From Kitasatospora viridis (GTDB lineage: Bacteria > Actinomycetota > Actinomycetes > Streptomycetales > Streptomycetaceae), in NCBI RefSeq assembly GCF_007829815.1, contig NZ_VIWT01000006.1:549437-613436 (forward strand): a stretch of DNA of 64,000 nt, in the 5' to 3' direction. Made by a program: the position numbers and the translations under genes. The notes below the pieces were generated by a model. That model did no database searches, was not told where the DNA came from, and saw only the letters and a list, made by a program, of their open reading frames with translations. Positions 34,192 to 42,409 of the stretch are shown here, in pieces (the stretch's first letter is position 1; each line of letters begins with the position of its first letter).

Positions 34192-34857
34192 TCACTCGTA
34201 GACGCGGGCCGCGCCGAGCTGCCAGGCCACGGAAGCCCAGGTCACCGGCTCGACCGGCGGAACGTCCGAGAACCTCGGGGGCTTGCCGAGACTGGCGCCG
34301 AGCCACGCCTCCCAGGACTCCAGGAACCCGGCCAACGATCCGCTCGCCCAGCCACCACCATCGCCGGCCCATAGCCCCCGGGCCTCCCGGTCCGCCCTCC
34401 ACGCGCGGTCCCGGGCATAGTCGGCTGCCAGAGCCCGCAGCAGGGCCCGCAACTCCTCGGGACCCGCGACCGGCAGCTCCTCCCCAAGGGGCGCAGGCTC
34501 GGCCAGCCCGGCCGACGGCGCGTCCAGAGCACCGAGCACCTGCCCGGCCAGGCCCGCCCAGCCGGGCTCCGGCCCCCGGTCAGGAAGGGCGCCGGCCCAC
34601 CGGAGCAGGACGTCGTCGACCTCTTGGCCGGTCTGGCCCGCAGCGACGCCGACAGCGACTGAAGCGGCGTCACCCGCCCACCTGCGGCTGATGGGGCAGC
34701 GGCCGTCCCACGGCCGGTCCGTAGCCCACCCGGGTGCTGCGGTGCCACGGGAGCCGTGGCTGTACGCGCCGTGTCCGCATGCGACACAGCCCGGTGGCCC
34801 CGCGCGGTGGTCGCCCGGCTCGGCGAGGTTGTGCGTAACCACGGTGGGCGGTGGCAC
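34192..34857 (-). CDS. Hypothetical protein
   Basis: An open frame of 221 codons whose last ~150 codons look coding: EVDDVLLRWAGALPD, LRALLRALAADYARDRAWRA and the end LESWEAWLGASLGKPPRFSD, VTWASVAWQLGAARVYE. The N-terminal 60 residues are less convincing and no clear start with a ribosome site is found (a GTG near 34845 is possible). It is a soluble, Trp-rich acidic protein of a type seen in streptomycetes near toxin or regulatory genes. I do not recognise it. Confidence 0.5.
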   Translation of the reverse strand: MPPPTVVTHNLAEPGDHRAGPPGCVACGHGAYSHGSRGTAAPGWATDRPWDGRCPISRRWAGDAASVAVGVAAGQTGQEVDDVLLRWAGALPDRGPEPGWAGLAGQVLGALDAPSAGLAEPAPLGEELPVAGPEELRALLRALAADYARDRAWRADREARGLWAGDGGGWASGSLAGFLESWEAWLGASLGKPPRFSDVPPVEPVTWASVAWQLGAARVYE

Positions 34858-35194
34858 CTACGGCGCTGAGCCCGCCAACGGTGCCGTCTGCCGCAGGGTC
34901 GGGCAGTGTGTCGCTGCTGGCGCACGGGACCGAACCCCTCGGGCAGTGCTGCCCGGTGCGACACGGTCGGATCCTTGGGATCTCCTCGCCCACGGCGTCG
35001 CCAACCGGGCGCAACATGGTTCCAATGCGCTGCTCAGGCGGCTGTGTTGTGGGTTTCTGTTCCATGTACAGCGGTGGCTCTGGTGGGGGCTCGACGGAGT
35101 CCGAAGGATTCGGGTTGGCGGCAGGCAATGCCGTCGCCTGCACCCCGGGTTCGTGGAAACGGGTGTGTCGGAAGGCCTTACGAAGGGGACACCG
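34858..35194. other. Intergenic region, nothing recognised
   Basis: This stretch of 337 bp before the first small secreted peptide has no frame with convincing composition. An AAGGGG ribosome site for the peptide lies at its end. Confidence 0.5.
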
Positions 35195-35398
35195 ATGATG
35201 CGCAGGAAGCTTTTTGGGACCACGATCGCGGCGGCAGCGGCTTCCGTCGTAGTGACGATGGGCGGGGGCACGGCCTTCGCCAACGGTGGGTCCGTCTTCA
35301 CCCAGGGCGACAACGTGCCGAGCCCCACCATCGCCTCCAACACCAACACCCACTGCCTCAACCACTACGCCAACGAGGCCCCCAACCCGTTGAGTTGA
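35195..35398 (+). CDS. Small secreted peptide (67 aa)
   Basis: A 67-residue precursor with a textbook signal peptide: basic MMRRKLFG, a hydrophobic core and GGGTAFA as the cleavage region near residue 29. The predicted mature part is 38 residues, polar, Asn/Thr-rich, with a single Cys in NTNTHCLNHYANEA. ATG at 35195 follows AAGGGG; the next codon is also ATG. It converges with a second tiny secreted peptide and lies 0.4 kb from a winged-helix regulator. Family unknown. The single Cys would allow dimer formation. Confidence 0.65.
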   Translation: MMRRKLFGTTIAAAAASVVVTMGGGTAFANGGSVFTQGDNVPSPTIASNTNTHCLNHYANEAPNPLS

Positions 35399-35488
35399 GA
35401 TTGCAGATATCTCGCTCGACGGTCCGGGGGCCTCGCCTTACGGGTCCGCGGTTGTCACTGGCGCGGCCGGGCCCGGTCTGTGGTGCGG

Positions 35489-35626
35489 TCAGTTGCCGAG
35501 GCACCTCATGTGGCACGCGGTGGTGTTCGGCTGGACCGTGGCCGCCGAAGCCGTGGCGATGCCCGCAGTCGTGAGAACCAGAGCGCTGAGGCCCAGGGAG
35601 ATCGTGCGCAGGAGGGTCTTCCTCAT
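35489..35626 (-). CDS. Tiny secreted peptide (45 aa, two-Cys mature tail)
   Basis: A 45-residue precursor. MRKTLLRTISLGL starts a strong signal peptide ending TASA-A near residue 28. That leaves about 17 mature residues with two cysteines three apart (TACHMRCLGN). ATG at 35626 has an AAAGGA site. Such a short exported Cys peptide could be a signal, metal-binding or antimicrobial peptide. No modification enzymes are adjacent. It is divergent from the winged-helix regulator across a palindrome-bearing spacer. Confidence 0.6.
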   Translation of the reverse strand: MRKTLLRTISLGLSALVLTTAGIATASAATVQPNTTACHMRCLGN

Positions 35627-35771
35627 GGTGGGGTCCTTTCTCGAAGGCGGGCCTGTCCGGCACCGCCCGGTACGTGGGCTGCGGGGCCACATGGGGCTGT
35701 CGCGCCCCGTGGTCCTGCGGCACCTGTCGGTGCCGCAGTCGATGGTGGGTCACCGGTCCCACCTGTGGACA

Positions 35772-35796
35772 GCGTTTAAGCCGGCGCCTTAAACGC
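35772..35796. promoter_or_regulatory. Perfect palindromic operator
   Basis: GCGTTTAAG and CTTAAACGC are perfect 9-bp inverted arms around a 7-bp spacer, 24 bp before the GTG of the winged-helix regulator. They lie within the divergent region shared with the 45-aa peptide gene. It is a likely binding site for the adjacent regulator. Confidence 0.7.
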
Positions 35797-35819
35797 GTTG
35801 ATGCCTGGGGGGCAGAGCG

Positions 35820-36812
35820 GTGCGGGTGACGTTGGAGCTCGGGGTGCAGGGTCCGGCCAAGGTGGAGTTCGCGGTCTCGCCGATGCAGCACCTGCTGATC
35901 GGGCTCAACCAGCACAGCCGCACTCCGCTTCCGGGCCGACGCTGGTGGCATGCGGTTCGGTCCCGGGTGCCGGCCCGTGCCCTGCCGCTGGTCAACCTGG
36001 TGACGGCCAATCCGTACTACCTGCCGGACTTCCTGACGCCCCCGATGCCGCAGGTCGGGCGTGACATCCGCCTGGCTGACGAGTTGGACGTGATCAGCTC
36101 GATCGGGACCGAGCGGATACACGACGAGCTCGGCCTGTACGCCGAACTGGGCCCCGTCCCCCGGCCGGTCGCCGAACTGCTCGACGGCGGCACCCGGCCG
36201 CTGCAACGCCTCGTGCTGGCCGTCCACGCGGTGTACCGCGCCTGCCTGGCCGACGACTGGCCCGACATGGTGAAACGGCTCAACGCCGACATCACCATGC
36301 GTCAACGCGTCGTCGCAGACCGGGGAACGAGCCGGATGCTGGCCGGCGTGGGCCGGGAGTTCAGCAACCCCGCACGCTTCGAGACGACCATCGCCGCTGC
36401 GGTCCCGGTCCCGCAGCGCCCCGAGGACGAGGCCGACGGTGTGAAGCTGGTTCTGGCTCCCAATCTGTTCCTCGATGGGAGGATCTCCTGCTCCTTCACC
36501 AGCCCGTGGCAGCAACCCCTGTTCCTCTACACGCCATCGCGGACCATCATCGCGCCCCCGGCCGGCATCGACGGCCTCATCGCCCTCATCGGCAAAGGCA
36601 AGGCCGCCGCCCTACGGGCAATCGGCGACGGCCGGACCACCACCGAACTCGCCGCCCGACTCCAGATCAGCGCCCCGGCCGCCTCTCAACACACCGCCAC
36701 GCTGCGCGCGGCCGGGCTCATCACCACCACTCGTCACGGTCAGCGCGTTCTCCACACTGTCACCGCGCTCGGCACCGGTCTCCTGGAGGCCAACCCGAGG
36801 GCGGGTCAGTAG
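35820..36812 (+). CDS. ArsR-like winged-helix transcriptional regulator with long N-terminal domain
   Basis: A 330-residue protein from a GTG at 35820. The C-terminal 75 residues form a winged helix: LIALIGKGKAAALRAIGDG, then TTTELAARLQISAPAASQHT and LRAAGLITTTRHGQRVLHTV, as in ArsR-type proteins. The first ~250 residues form an uncharacterised effector domain common to long streptomycete ArsR-like regulators. The perfect palindrome 24 bp upstream suggests autoregulation. By position it may also control the divergent 45-aa secreted peptide. Confidence 0.85.
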   Translation: MRVTLELGVQGPAKVEFAVSPMQHLLIGLNQHSRTPLPGRRWWHAVRSRVPARALPLVNLVTANPYYLPDFLTPPMPQVGRDIRLADELDVISSIGTERIHDELGLYAELGPVPRPVAELLDGGTRPLQRLVLAVHAVYRACLADDWPDMVKRLNADITMRQRVVADRGTSRMLAGVGREFSNPARFETTIAAAVPVPQRPEDEADGVKLVLAPNLFLDGRISCSFTSPWQQPLFLYTPSRTIIAPPAGIDGLIALIGKGKAAALRAIGDGRTTTELAARLQISAPAASQHTATLRAAGLITTTRHGQRVLHTVTALGTGLLEANPRAGQ

Positions 36813-36930
36813 TAAGAACAGCTCGTCCCGTAGCAGGCCCACCGGCCTGCGGGTCTCGACGTCGACCGGCACGGTCCCCTGGACACGGCCCTTGTGCGTC
36901 GCGTACTCGTGGCGGCGGGCCTTGTTCTCA
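36813..36930 (-). pseudogene. Transposase fragment (possibly ISL3-like)
   Basis: Minus-strand translation gives RRHEYATHKGRVQ, GTVPVDVETRRPVGLLRDE. This resembles the '...YAT...VDVETRRPVDLLPDR' core of ISL3-family transposases. It has no start and runs straight into the end of the regulator gene, so it is at best a remnant. No terminal repeats were found. The family assignment is from memory of the motif. Confidence 0.4.
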
Positions 36931-37228
36931 CGTTGCGAAGACGTCGGTGAGGGTGACGTCGCTTGGGCCTGGTGGTGGGGCCGAGGCCTTGGTGGTGGCG
37001 GATGGCGTGGTGGCCCGCCACTCGGCTGCGGCTGGGCGGTGTGCTGGCGCGTCCAGGCACGGGTGCTCTACCTGGACGCGCACCGGCATCACGGGGGCGG
37101 CGCGGGGCGTGGGTTGACGGTGTTTCGAAGCGGGCGGCCGCCGCGACGACGGCGTCGCGCCGGAGGACGGCATCTGCAGGGCTGCCGCCGGGGCTGGCTC
37201 GGCTCAGCCGTCATCGGGCTTGTGTGGT
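36931..37228. other. Region between transposase fragment and coiled-coil gene
   Basis: There are several overlapping frames in both directions and none is convincing. This is probably decayed mobile-element DNA. Confidence 0.4.
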
Positions 37229-37411
37229 TCAGCCGATACCGATCGCGGCGCCCGTGTCGGGTTCGGGTTCCGGGTCGGCGCCGACGGTGGCGAGGTGGGC
37301 CCGCAGTGCGGCGTTCTCCTCCTCCAGCAGCGTGATCCGCTTGCGTGCGAAGTACAGCTCCATGACGGCGTCGTGGAATTCCCTGACGAGTTCTTCGGGG
37401 GTGAGTTGCAC
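37229..37411 (-). CDS. Small coiled-coil protein
   Basis: A 60-residue protein from a GTG at 37411. MQLTPEELVREFHDAVMELY is followed by a short leucine-heptad coiled coil (ITLLEEENAALRAHLA) and an acidic, Gly-rich tail. It starts 9 bp after the stop of the TAT-exported protein gene, so the two form an operon. The small-coil/structural-protein pairing recalls tail-fibre-associated genes, but nothing proves phage origin. Confidence 0.6.
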   Translation of the reverse strand: MQLTPEELVREFHDAVMELYFARKRITLLEEENAALRAHLATVGADPEPEPDTGAAIGIG

Positions 37412-37420
37412 GGTGGGTCC

Positions 37421-38158
37421 TTACGCGGGGGCGATGGTGGTGACGGTGCCGTTGGAGCCGCGCCACATCAGTGCGCCGTTCTGGGCGAACAGGTTGCCGC
37501 CGCCGGCGCTGTCGATGGAGTTGGGTGCGGTGGTGCTGTCGGAGACCCGCACGTAGCCCTCGACCAGCAGGCCCGCCTCGGTGTTGGCGCTCTGCCTGAT
37601 GTGGACCTGGGCTCGCGGGGTGGCGGCTTCGACGATGCCGATGCCGATCAGGCCGTTGCCCTTGACGATGAAGTCGTCGACGTTGGGGTTGTTGCGCAGC
37701 ACGATCAGTTCGCCGGCGGTGGGGCCGTTGGTGGCGGTCAGGTAGATGCCCTGGCAGCCGGTGCCGGCGGTGCGCAGGTCGATGGAGAGCGCGGCGGCGT
37801 TGCGGTCGGAGCCGTCGGCGTATCCGGTGTGGGTGATCTTCAGTGTGCCGCGGGCGGTCTCGGTGCCGGACAGGTACATCGCGGAGGTGCCGGCGTTGTT
37901 GGAGGCCACGTTCAGGGCGGCTCCGGTCCCGGTGGTGGAGGCCTGGTAGACCGTCAGCGCGTTGTCGGTGGTCGAGGTGGTCTTGAAGTACGCGGATTCG
38001 GCGGTCGCGTCGGTGTAGAACTTCTGCGCGGTGACGGGCCCGGTGAAGGTGGTGGTCGCCCCGTCGGCGGCGGCCGGCGTGGCGGTGGCGGCCTCGGCGG
38101 CGACGGTGACGGCTCCGGCGGTGAAGGCTCCTAGGAACAGCCTGCGTGCGACGCTCAT
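37421..38158 (-). CDS. TAT-exported repeat-rich protein of unknown function
   Basis: A 245-residue protein with a twin-arginine-like leader (SVARRLFLGAFTAGAV) and cleavage near ATPAAA-D. The mature part is Thr/Ala/Asn-rich and beta-structured: TTSTTDNALTVYQASTTG, ALNVASNNAGTSAMYLSG, IRQSANTEAGLLVEGYVRVS. This resembles the beta-helical shafts of phage tail fibres or hyaluronidase-like proteins. ATG at 38158 follows GGGGGAAA. A small coiled-coil gene follows it. No enzymatic motif was found. Confidence 0.7.
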   Translation of the reverse strand: MSVARRLFLGAFTAGAVTVAAEAATATPAAADGATTTFTGPVTAQKFYTDATAESAYFKTTSTTDNALTVYQASTTGTGAALNVASNNAGTSAMYLSGTETARGTLKITHTGYADGSDRNAAALSIDLRTAGTGCQGIYLTATNGPTAGELIVLRNNPNVDDFIVKGNGLIGIGIVEAATPRAQVHIRQSANTEAGLLVEGYVRVSDSTTAPNSIDSAGGGNLFAQNGALMWRGSNGTVTTIAPA

Positions 38159-38272
38159 GATTTCCCCCTGGTGGTCGAGTGGTGACTGGGGGACATGGTG
38201 TCAGCCGACACCGGAGGGACTCAAGATCACGGACCGCGGTTCGGGCACCCGGCGTGATCCGAAAGACGCGCG

Positions 38273-39505
38273 CTACAGGCGCAGGACGACCAGCGCGGTG
38301 TCATCGGTGGCACCGGCGCTGGGGAGGAGGTCGAGCAGGAGCGCATCGGCGAGCCGGTCCGGTTCGAGAGCGCGGTTGACGTTGAGGGAGCGGGCCAGTC
38401 GGCCGAGACCGGTGTCGATGTCCGCACCGCGGCGCTCGACCAGGCCGTCGGTGTAGAGCACGAGGCGGTCGCCGCCCGCGAAGGCCAGCGAGGCCTGGGG
38501 GCGGGGCACGTGCTCGGGCCGGGCCGCGAGGGGCGGGTCGGTGGCCCGGTCCAGGAAGGCCACGGTCCCGTCCCGGCGCAGCAGCGCGGGCGGGGGATGC
38601 CCGGCGCTGCTGTAGGTGAGGGTGTGGCTCCGCCAGTCGACGTGGACGGAGGCGGCCGTGGTGGATTCGGCGCCGTCGACCGCGCGGGCGTACAGGTCCA
38701 GCACCTCCAGGGCCTGGGCCGGACCGGCCGCCACGCGGGAGGCGGCGCTGAGCGCGCTGCGCAACTGGCCCATGACGCAGGCGGCGGCCAGGCCGTGGCC
38801 CACGACGTCGCCGACGGCGACCACCATGCGGGAGTCGGGGACCTCGACCAGGTCGTACCAGTCCCCGCACACGTTCAGCGCGCCGACCGCAGGCCGGTAG
38901 CGCACCGCCGCCCGGTGGTGGCCGGCGAGGTGCGGGGCGGGCAGCATCGCGTCCTGCAGGGCCAGCGCGACCTCCCGCTCGCGGGCGTGGGCCTGCCGCA
39001 GCCGCTCGTTGACCTCCTGCAGCTCCCGGGAGCGGGTGTAGAGCTCGGCCTCCAGGACCCGGGCCCGGTTGTCGCCCACGCGGGCGCGGGCCCGGATCAG
39101 CTCGGTGACCTCCTCGACCCGGTGCACCAGCAGCACGACCCGCCCGTCGGCGTCCGAGACGGGGGCGTTGATCGGGCTCCAGTACCGCTCCTCCCACTCG
39201 CCGGGACCCTCGGGCGACCGGACGTCGTAGCGCTGCAACGCCATCGTGTCCCGCTCGCCGGACTCCAGGACCCGGCGCAGCGACGCCTGGAGGTTGCGCG
39301 CGCCGGTGGCGGTGGGATCGTTCGGGTTGTCGGGGAAGACGTCGAACAGGTAACGGCCGATCAACTCGTCGCGCGTGCGGTGTGAGTGGCGCAGGAAGTC
39401 CTCGTTCGCGTCCGCGTAGACGAGGTCCGGGGTCAGCAGCGCCACCATCCCCGGCAGCGCCTGGAACACCGCCCGGTAGTCGATGCCCGGCCCGCTCATC
39501 GTCAC
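38273..39505 (-). CDS. PAS domain PP2C-type (SpoIIE) protein phosphatase
   Basis: A 410-residue cytosolic phosphatase. Residues about 10-130 form a PAS sensor (FQALPGMVALLTPDLVYADA; GRYLFDVFPDN), followed by a coiled linker (about 145-190). The C-terminal SpoIIE/PP2C domain (about 195-410) carries metal-binding Asp residues in VCGDWYDLVEV, VVAVGDVVGHGLAAA and GATDDTALVVLRL. Such proteins dephosphorylate anti-sigma-factor antagonists in stress and developmental switches. The GTG at 39505, 6 nt after GGAGGAGG, is favoured over the ATG at 39499. Confidence 0.9.
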   Translation of the reverse strand: MTMSGPGIDYRAVFQALPGMVALLTPDLVYADANEDFLRHSHRTRDELIGRYLFDVFPDNPNDPTATGARNLQASLRRVLESGERDTMALQRYDVRSPEGPGEWEERYWSPINAPVSDADGRVVLLVHRVEEVTELIRARARVGDNRARVLEAELYTRSRELQEVNERLRQAHAREREVALALQDAMLPAPHLAGHHRAAVRYRPAVGALNVCGDWYDLVEVPDSRMVVAVGDVVGHGLAAACVMGQLRSALSAASRVAAGPAQALEVLDLYARAVDGAESTTAASVHVDWRSHTLTYSSAGHPPPALLRRDGTVAFLDRATDPPLAARPEHVPRPQASLAFAGGDRLVLYTDGLVERRGADIDTGLGRLARSLNVNRALEPDRLADALLLDLLPSAGATDDTALVVLRL

Positions 39506-39762
39506 GCACCGCCTCCTCCGGTCCCGCGCTCGTCCGCGGCCAGCGTATGGGTCCGTGCCGCAGTCGGCCGTGCCCTGCGCCGCCCGTCGCCCCAGCGTCA
39601 CACGCCTGGCCCACGGCGCGCGGCTCCTGACGGGCCGTCGGTCAGTGGGGTGGATCCTGCCGCTCTTCGCGCCGCACGTCGTGAAGTGGTCGACGGATGC
39701 GACGGCCATCCATTGAGGAAGTGAACGCATCCCACGGGTGGCTGGTCCTGTAGGCACAACTA

Positions 39763-39792
39763 TTGACGGGATGTCGGTGGGCGACCCATAGT
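39763..39792 (+). promoter_or_regulatory. Sigma-70-like promoter of the GH64 gene
   Basis: TTGACG (39763-39768), an 18-bp spacer and CATAGT (39787-39792) make a good vegetative promoter. It places the transcript start near 39799 and rules out any coding start before that. Confidence 0.6.
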
Positions 39793-39855
39793 CCTAAGTG
39801 GTCCACACCAGCCGTGCGTGGGGGCGCGGTCCTCTCGAACTCCTTGGAGTCCCAG

Positions 39856-41532
39856 GTGCTCTCACGACGCGGACTGCTCCTCGCAGGAGCAGCGGCCCTG
39901 ACCGCCCCCGGCTGGCTGCCGGGCTTCGGCACCCCGGCGTCCGCGGCCGGCGACCTGCCGGTCACCCTGCAGAACGACTCCGGCTCCGGGCAGCCGGTCT
40001 ACGCCTACATCTCCGGTTCCGACACCAGCGGATGGCCCGGCTTCGTCACCGCCGACGGCACGTTCCAGCGCCTGGCCAGCCCCTCGGCGACGCTCACCCC
40101 GGTGCCCGACTACGCGATCGCGCTCGGCGCCTCCGGCAGTTCCACCACCGTGGTGCTGGGCCAGTACGTGATCGGCGGGCGCGTCTGGTTCTCGGTGGGG
40201 GAGAAGATCCGGTTCTTCGTCAACCCGCCGAACGGCAACGGCGTCCCGGGCCTGGTCCAGCCGGGCTTCACCGCCTCCGACCCCAACTGGACGACCGACT
40301 GGACGTTCTGCGAGTTCACCTACAACAGCGCCAACCTGTACGCCAACATCAGCTACGTCGACCTGGTCGCGTCCCCGATCTCCATGCGGACCACCGGCGC
40401 CGCCGGCGACCAGAGCGTGAGCCCGCTGCCGTCCGGGGCCCTGGCCGCCATCGCCTCGGGGCTGACCGCCCAGCACCAGAGCGACGGCGCCCCCTGGGAC
40501 ACCCTGGTCGCCACCGACACGAGCGGCGCCGTGCTGCGGGTGATGGCCCCCACCCACGCCACCACCGACTTCGGCGGCTACTGGAACTCCTACCTCGACC
40601 GGGTCTGGACCCGCTTCACCACGACACCGCTGACGATCGACACGCAGTCGCAGGGCGTGTTCACCGGCACGGTCTCCGACGGCGTGCTGACCTTCGCCGG
40701 CCTGAGCGACGACGGTGTGGCCTTCACCAGGCCCAGTGCCGTGGACGTCTTCGGCTGCAACTCCGGCCCGCTCTACAACTCCGGCCCCGACGCCCGCGGC
40801 GCGGTGGCCGCACGCCTGGGCGCGGCGCTCAACCGCAGCACCCTGCTGCTCGCCGGGGGCGAGAACCAGCCCGGCGGGGTGGGAAGTTCGCAGTACTACA
40901 CCGACCCGGTCACCAACCACTACGCCCGGCTGGTGCACGCGTACTCGTCCGTCGGATACGCCTTCCCGTACGACGACGTGGGCCCCACCGGCAGCGCTCC
41001 GGTGGACGGCCACCTCCAGGACCCGGCCCCCACCTCATGGACGATCTCGCTGGGCAGCGGCAGCGGCAGCAGTAGCGGCCCGGGCGGCGGTGGCGGTGGC
41101 ACCGAGACGGTCTCCTGGACTGCGCCCGCCGCCCAGAACACCACCATCGGCACCGCGGTCTCGCTGCAGCTGAGCGCGACCGACTCGGCGGGCAAGGCGC
41201 TGACCTACAGCACCCAGTCACTGCCGCCGGGTCTGACCGTCTCCGCCGCGGGCCTGGTCAGCGGCGCCCCGACACAGACCGGCAACTGGACCGTCAGCGC
41301 CACGGCGGGCTCCGGCACGACCGCCGCGAGCACGACCTTCGGATGGACGGTCACCCCGCCCACCACCGGCGGCTGCGGAGCGCTCCCGCCCTGGAACCCC
41401 ACCACGTCCTACGTCCCCGGCGACAAGGTCGGCTACGGCGGCCACCAGTGGAACTCCACCTGGTACTCCACCGGCGCCACCCCCGGGGCGGCCCAGTCCT
41501 GGGCCTGCTGGAGCGACCAGGGCCCCTGCTGA
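39856..41532 (+). CDS. Secreted GH64 beta-1,3-glucanase with Ig-like and chitin-binding modules
   Basis: A 558-residue exported enzyme. The leader (LSRRGLLLAGAAALTA) is of twin-arginine type. Residues about 35-395 match the GH64 laminaripentaose-producing beta-1,3-glucanase fold (PVYAYISGSDTSGWPGFVTA, VWFSVGEKIRFFVNPPNG). A Gly/Ser linker (about 395-415) is followed by a putative Ig/cadherin-like domain (SLPPGLTVSAAGLVSGAPTQ) and a C-terminal CBM5/12-type module (TSYVPGDKVGYGGHQW). Together these suggest fungal cell-wall degradation, complementing the chitinase at 22 kb. GTG at 39856 is chosen because GGAG precedes it and the promoter lies just upstream. Confidence 0.9.
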   Translation: MLSRRGLLLAGAAALTAPGWLPGFGTPASAAGDLPVTLQNDSGSGQPVYAYISGSDTSGWPGFVTADGTFQRLASPSATLTPVPDYAIALGASGSSTTVVLGQYVIGGRVWFSVGEKIRFFVNPPNGNGVPGLVQPGFTASDPNWTTDWTFCEFTYNSANLYANISYVDLVASPISMRTTGAAGDQSVSPLPSGALAAIASGLTAQHQSDGAPWDTLVATDTSGAVLRVMAPTHATTDFGGYWNSYLDRVWTRFTTTPLTIDTQSQGVFTGTVSDGVLTFAGLSDDGVAFTRPSAVDVFGCNSGPLYNSGPDARGAVAARLGAALNRSTLLLAGGENQPGGVGSSQYYTDPVTNHYARLVHAYSSVGYAFPYDDVGPTGSAPVDGHLQDPAPTSWTISLGSGSGSSSGPGGGGGGTETVSWTAPAAQNTTIGTAVSLQLSATDSAGKALTYSTQSLPPGLTVSAAGLVSGAPTQTGNWTVSATAGSGTTAASTTFGWTVTPPTTGGCGALPPWNPTTSYVPGDKVGYGGHQWNSTWYSTGATPGAAQSWACWSDQGPC

Positions 41533-41658
41533 CCGCCGCCGCCCGCCCCCGGGCACCCGCAGGAAGTCGCGGCGTCGGCCCACTGCGAAAACCCGTTGCG
41601 GGTGACGCGCGCCGGAGGTCTGATTGATCGGCCATCGACCACGGGACGGAACACGAGC

Positions 41659-42231
41659 ATGCCGCTGCCCACTCCCTCGCTGAACACCGCTCGTCTTCGA
41701 CTGCGCGCATTCGAAGACGCGGACGCGAACGACCTCTTCGCCCTGCACAGCAGCGCCTACGTGCTGCGCTACTGGGACTCGGCGCCGTGGAGCGAACGGG
41801 CGCGGGCCGAGAAGTTCGTCACCGACTGCCGGCAGATGGCCCTGGAGGGCACCGGCGCCCGGCTGGCCGTGGAGCGTGCCGGCGACGGGGCGTTCATCGG
41901 CTGGTGCGGTCTGAGCGGGTGGAACCCGGTCTACCGCAGCGCGTCGCTCGGCTACTGCTTCAGCGAAGCGGCCTGGGGCCACGGCTACGCGACCGAGACC
42001 GCGCGCGCCCTGCTGCGGTGGGCCTTCGACACGCTGGACCTGAACCGCGTCCAGGCCGAGGTCGACACGCGCAACGGAGCATCCGCCCGCGTGCTGGAGA
42101 AGCTCGGCTTCGTGCGTGAAGGGACGCTGCGGGAGGACTGCGTGGTCAACGGCGACGTCTCCGACTCCTGGGTCTACGGGCTGCTCAGGCGGGAGTGGCA
42201 ACCGTCGCCGGAACCGGTGCCCGCCCACTGA
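41659..42231 (+). CDS. GNAT family N-acetyltransferase (RimJ-like)
   Basis: A 190-residue acetyl-CoA-dependent acetyltransferase. The N-terminal LNTARLRLRAFEDADANDLF, central GWCGLSGW, the acetyl-CoA loop AAWGHGYATETARALLRWAF and LNRVQAEVDTRNGASARVLE, EKLGFVREG are typical of the RimJ/RimL group. ATG at 41659 follows GGGACGGAA. Possible substrates are ribosomal protein N-termini, antibiotics or small amines; context gives no choice. It appears monocistronic. Confidence 0.92.
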   Translation: MPLPTPSLNTARLRLRAFEDADANDLFALHSSAYVLRYWDSAPWSERARAEKFVTDCRQMALEGTGARLAVERAGDGAFIGWCGLSGWNPVYRSASLGYCFSEAAWGHGYATETARALLRWAFDTLDLNRVQAEVDTRNGASARVLEKLGFVREGTLREDCVVNGDVSDSWVYGLLRREWQPSPEPVPAH

Positions 42232-42329
42232 GTCACCCGCGGTCCACCGCCCCGGCGACCACCGACGGCGCGCTCGACCCGTAGGCCGGACCGCTGGGCG
42301 TGGCGACGGTATGGGAACGCGGCGGGCCG

Positions 42330-42356
42330 TTCGGTGCTGTTCGGTGAACTTCGGTG
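42330..42356 (+). promoter_or_regulatory. Three TTCGGTG iterons at 10-bp spacing
   Basis: TTCGGTG occurs at 42330, 42340 and 42350, all on the same face of the helix and about 55-80 bp upstream of the HTH-DnaJ gene. This is a likely cooperative operator, perhaps for that gene's own HTH product. Confidence 0.55.
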
Positions 42357-42409
42357 CCGTCCGGCGTCGTTGCCTCTAGCGTGGTCTCCACTACCTTGGG
42401 GGGAGCGAG

